DNA from: CANMIH01 sp049116335
GTDB lineage: Bacteria; Pseudomonadota; Alphaproteobacteria; Rhodobacterales; Rhodobacteraceae
Reading direction: 5' to 3'
DNA: 64,000 nucleotides
NCBI GenBank assembly: GCA_049116335.1
Contig: JAGDYZ010000002.1
Location: 24,819 to 88,818 of the forward strand
Within the stretch, counting starts at the first letter, position 1. Each line of letters opens with the position of its first letter. The position numbers and the translations under genes are program-made. The notes under the pieces are model-generated. The model searched no databases. It saw only the letters and a list, made by a program, of their open reading frames with translations, and was not told the origin of the DNA. Shown piece after piece: positions 63,424 to 64,000 of this stretch.

Positions 63424-63991
63424 TCTTCGCACCACAGAACCGGTGCCTACACTGGCGCCGGAACGGGCCGGAGCACCCTGTGAGCCGGTACTGAACCCGT
63501 TGCAGGACCACGACATCAGCGCTCGGGCGTTGGGCAAGTCCTTCGGCAAAACAAAGATTTTTTCTGATGTGAGCTTTCGTCTTGTGCGCGGCGAGGCGGT
63601 GGCCTTAGTGGGCGCAAATGGCACGGGGAAATCGACCTTGCTGCGCTGTCTTCTGGGACTGATCCCGATGGACCACGGCACAGTCGAATTGCTTGGACAG
63701 GACATAAGCCAATTGTCCACACAAGAGCTTCGCCGGATGCGGGCCAGTACCGGGTTGGTGGCACAAAAACACAATCTCGTGCCACGCCTCTCGGTTCTAA
63801 GCAATGTGATCCACGGATTGTTGGGCCAGTTCAGCGGTCCGCGCTACTGGTCTCAGAGCTTTGCGCCCCAAGACGCGCGCGAGGCCGCGATGGCGGCTTT
63901 GGACAAGGTTGGTTTGGCGCATTTGGCGCTGCGTCGTGCGGATCGTCTGTCGGGTGGCCAGTCTCAGCGGGTTGCTGTTGAATGTCACTGA
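63416..63991 (+). pseudogene. PhnC-like ABC transporter ATP-binding protein, truncated after its signature motif
   Basis: The start overlaps the binding-protein stop (GTG 63416). The 191 residues read GKSFGKTKIFSDVSF, Walker A GANGTGKST, QKHNLVPRLSVLSNVIHG and signature LSGGQSQRVA as in a normal PhnC-type ATPase. The frame then becomes VECH and stops at 63991; a Walker B aspartate-glutamate and the C-terminal third are missing. The last 18 bases of the window (from about 63983) do not fit the gene and resemble the end of an insertion element. The gene is therefore likely broken, or the sequence changes at a mobile-element junction. Confidence 0.7.
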
Positions 63992-64000
63992 GAACTGACC
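63983..64000. mobile_element. Possible left end of an insertion sequence
   Basis: TGTCACTGAGAACTGACC follows directly on the truncated ATPase frame. It starts with TGT and carries a GAACTGACC stretch of the kind I recall from IS21-family ends. Only 18 bases are visible, so this is a weak call. Confidence 0.35.

Overview
This window looks like chromosome of a marine alphaproteobacterium of the Roseobacter group (Rhodobacterales). The main evidence is the organosulfur gene set: a dmdA-acuI pair for DMSP demethylation and acryloyl-CoA reduction next to a GntR regulator, a dmdC-dmdD-like pair for the later steps of methylmercaptopropionate breakdown, and a sulfoacetaldehyde acetyltransferase (xsc). 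Roseobacter lifestyle is also suggested by many high-affinity ABC importers, LysR/GntR regulators, moderately high GC and a TTAA-N7-TTAA CtrA-type site. No rRNA, tRNA, CRISPR array or complete mobile element was seen; a possible insertion-sequence end lies at the extreme right edge.

Layout. 1-2.4 kb: end of a GMC oxidoreductase and a molybdopterin oxidoreductase. 2.5-5.6 kb: acuI, dmdA and a divergent GntR regulator. 5.7-6.7 kb: AbrB-type membrane protein. 6.7-16.1 kb: an amine-catabolism locus, with a trimethylamine-dehydrogenase-family flavoenzyme whose substrate-bowl residues are not those of TMA dehydrogenase, a LuxR-type regulator, a flavin monooxygenase-like protein, RidA, a DUF1028 protein, aldehyde dehydrogenase, LysR and an ArgE-like deacylase. 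16.2-20.5 kb: cupin and a polyamine-type ABC importer. 20.8-32.4 kb: a long minus-strand operon (amino-acid importer, class III aminotransferase, CoA-transferase, thiolase, two M20 deacylases, racemase) with a divergent LysR; the order of activities fits import and thiolytic breakdown of a beta-amino acid or its N-acyl form.

32.5-38 kb: acyl-CoA synthetase, DUF1992 protein, methyltransferase, MsbA-like exporter. 38-45.2 kb: two small catabolic modules, each with an ornithine-cyclodeaminase-family reductase: one with a PLP dehydratase, a YheO-type regulator and an ArgE-like deacylase, the other with an aminotransferase and a LysR gene that carries matching operator-like sites. 45.2-49.4 kb: a long regulatory leader and a large secreted Ig-repeat/RTX protein interrupted by one amber codon exactly where every other repeat has tryptophan. 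49.5-52 kb: an unusual fusion of adenylation domain, carrier domain and membrane acyltransferase. 52.1-53.1 kb: an AraC regulator broken by a one-base frameshift in a homopolymer.

53.2-59 kb: dmdC-like, dmdD-like, xsc and a YeiH-type exporter. 59-62.2 kb: four overlapping genes for a Tat-exported flavin oxidase and three membrane or exported proteins of unknown function, the best candidate here for an undescribed system. 62.5-64 kb: a PhnD-like binding protein preceded by two perfect back-to-back inverted repeats, and an ABC ATPase cut off just after its signature motif.
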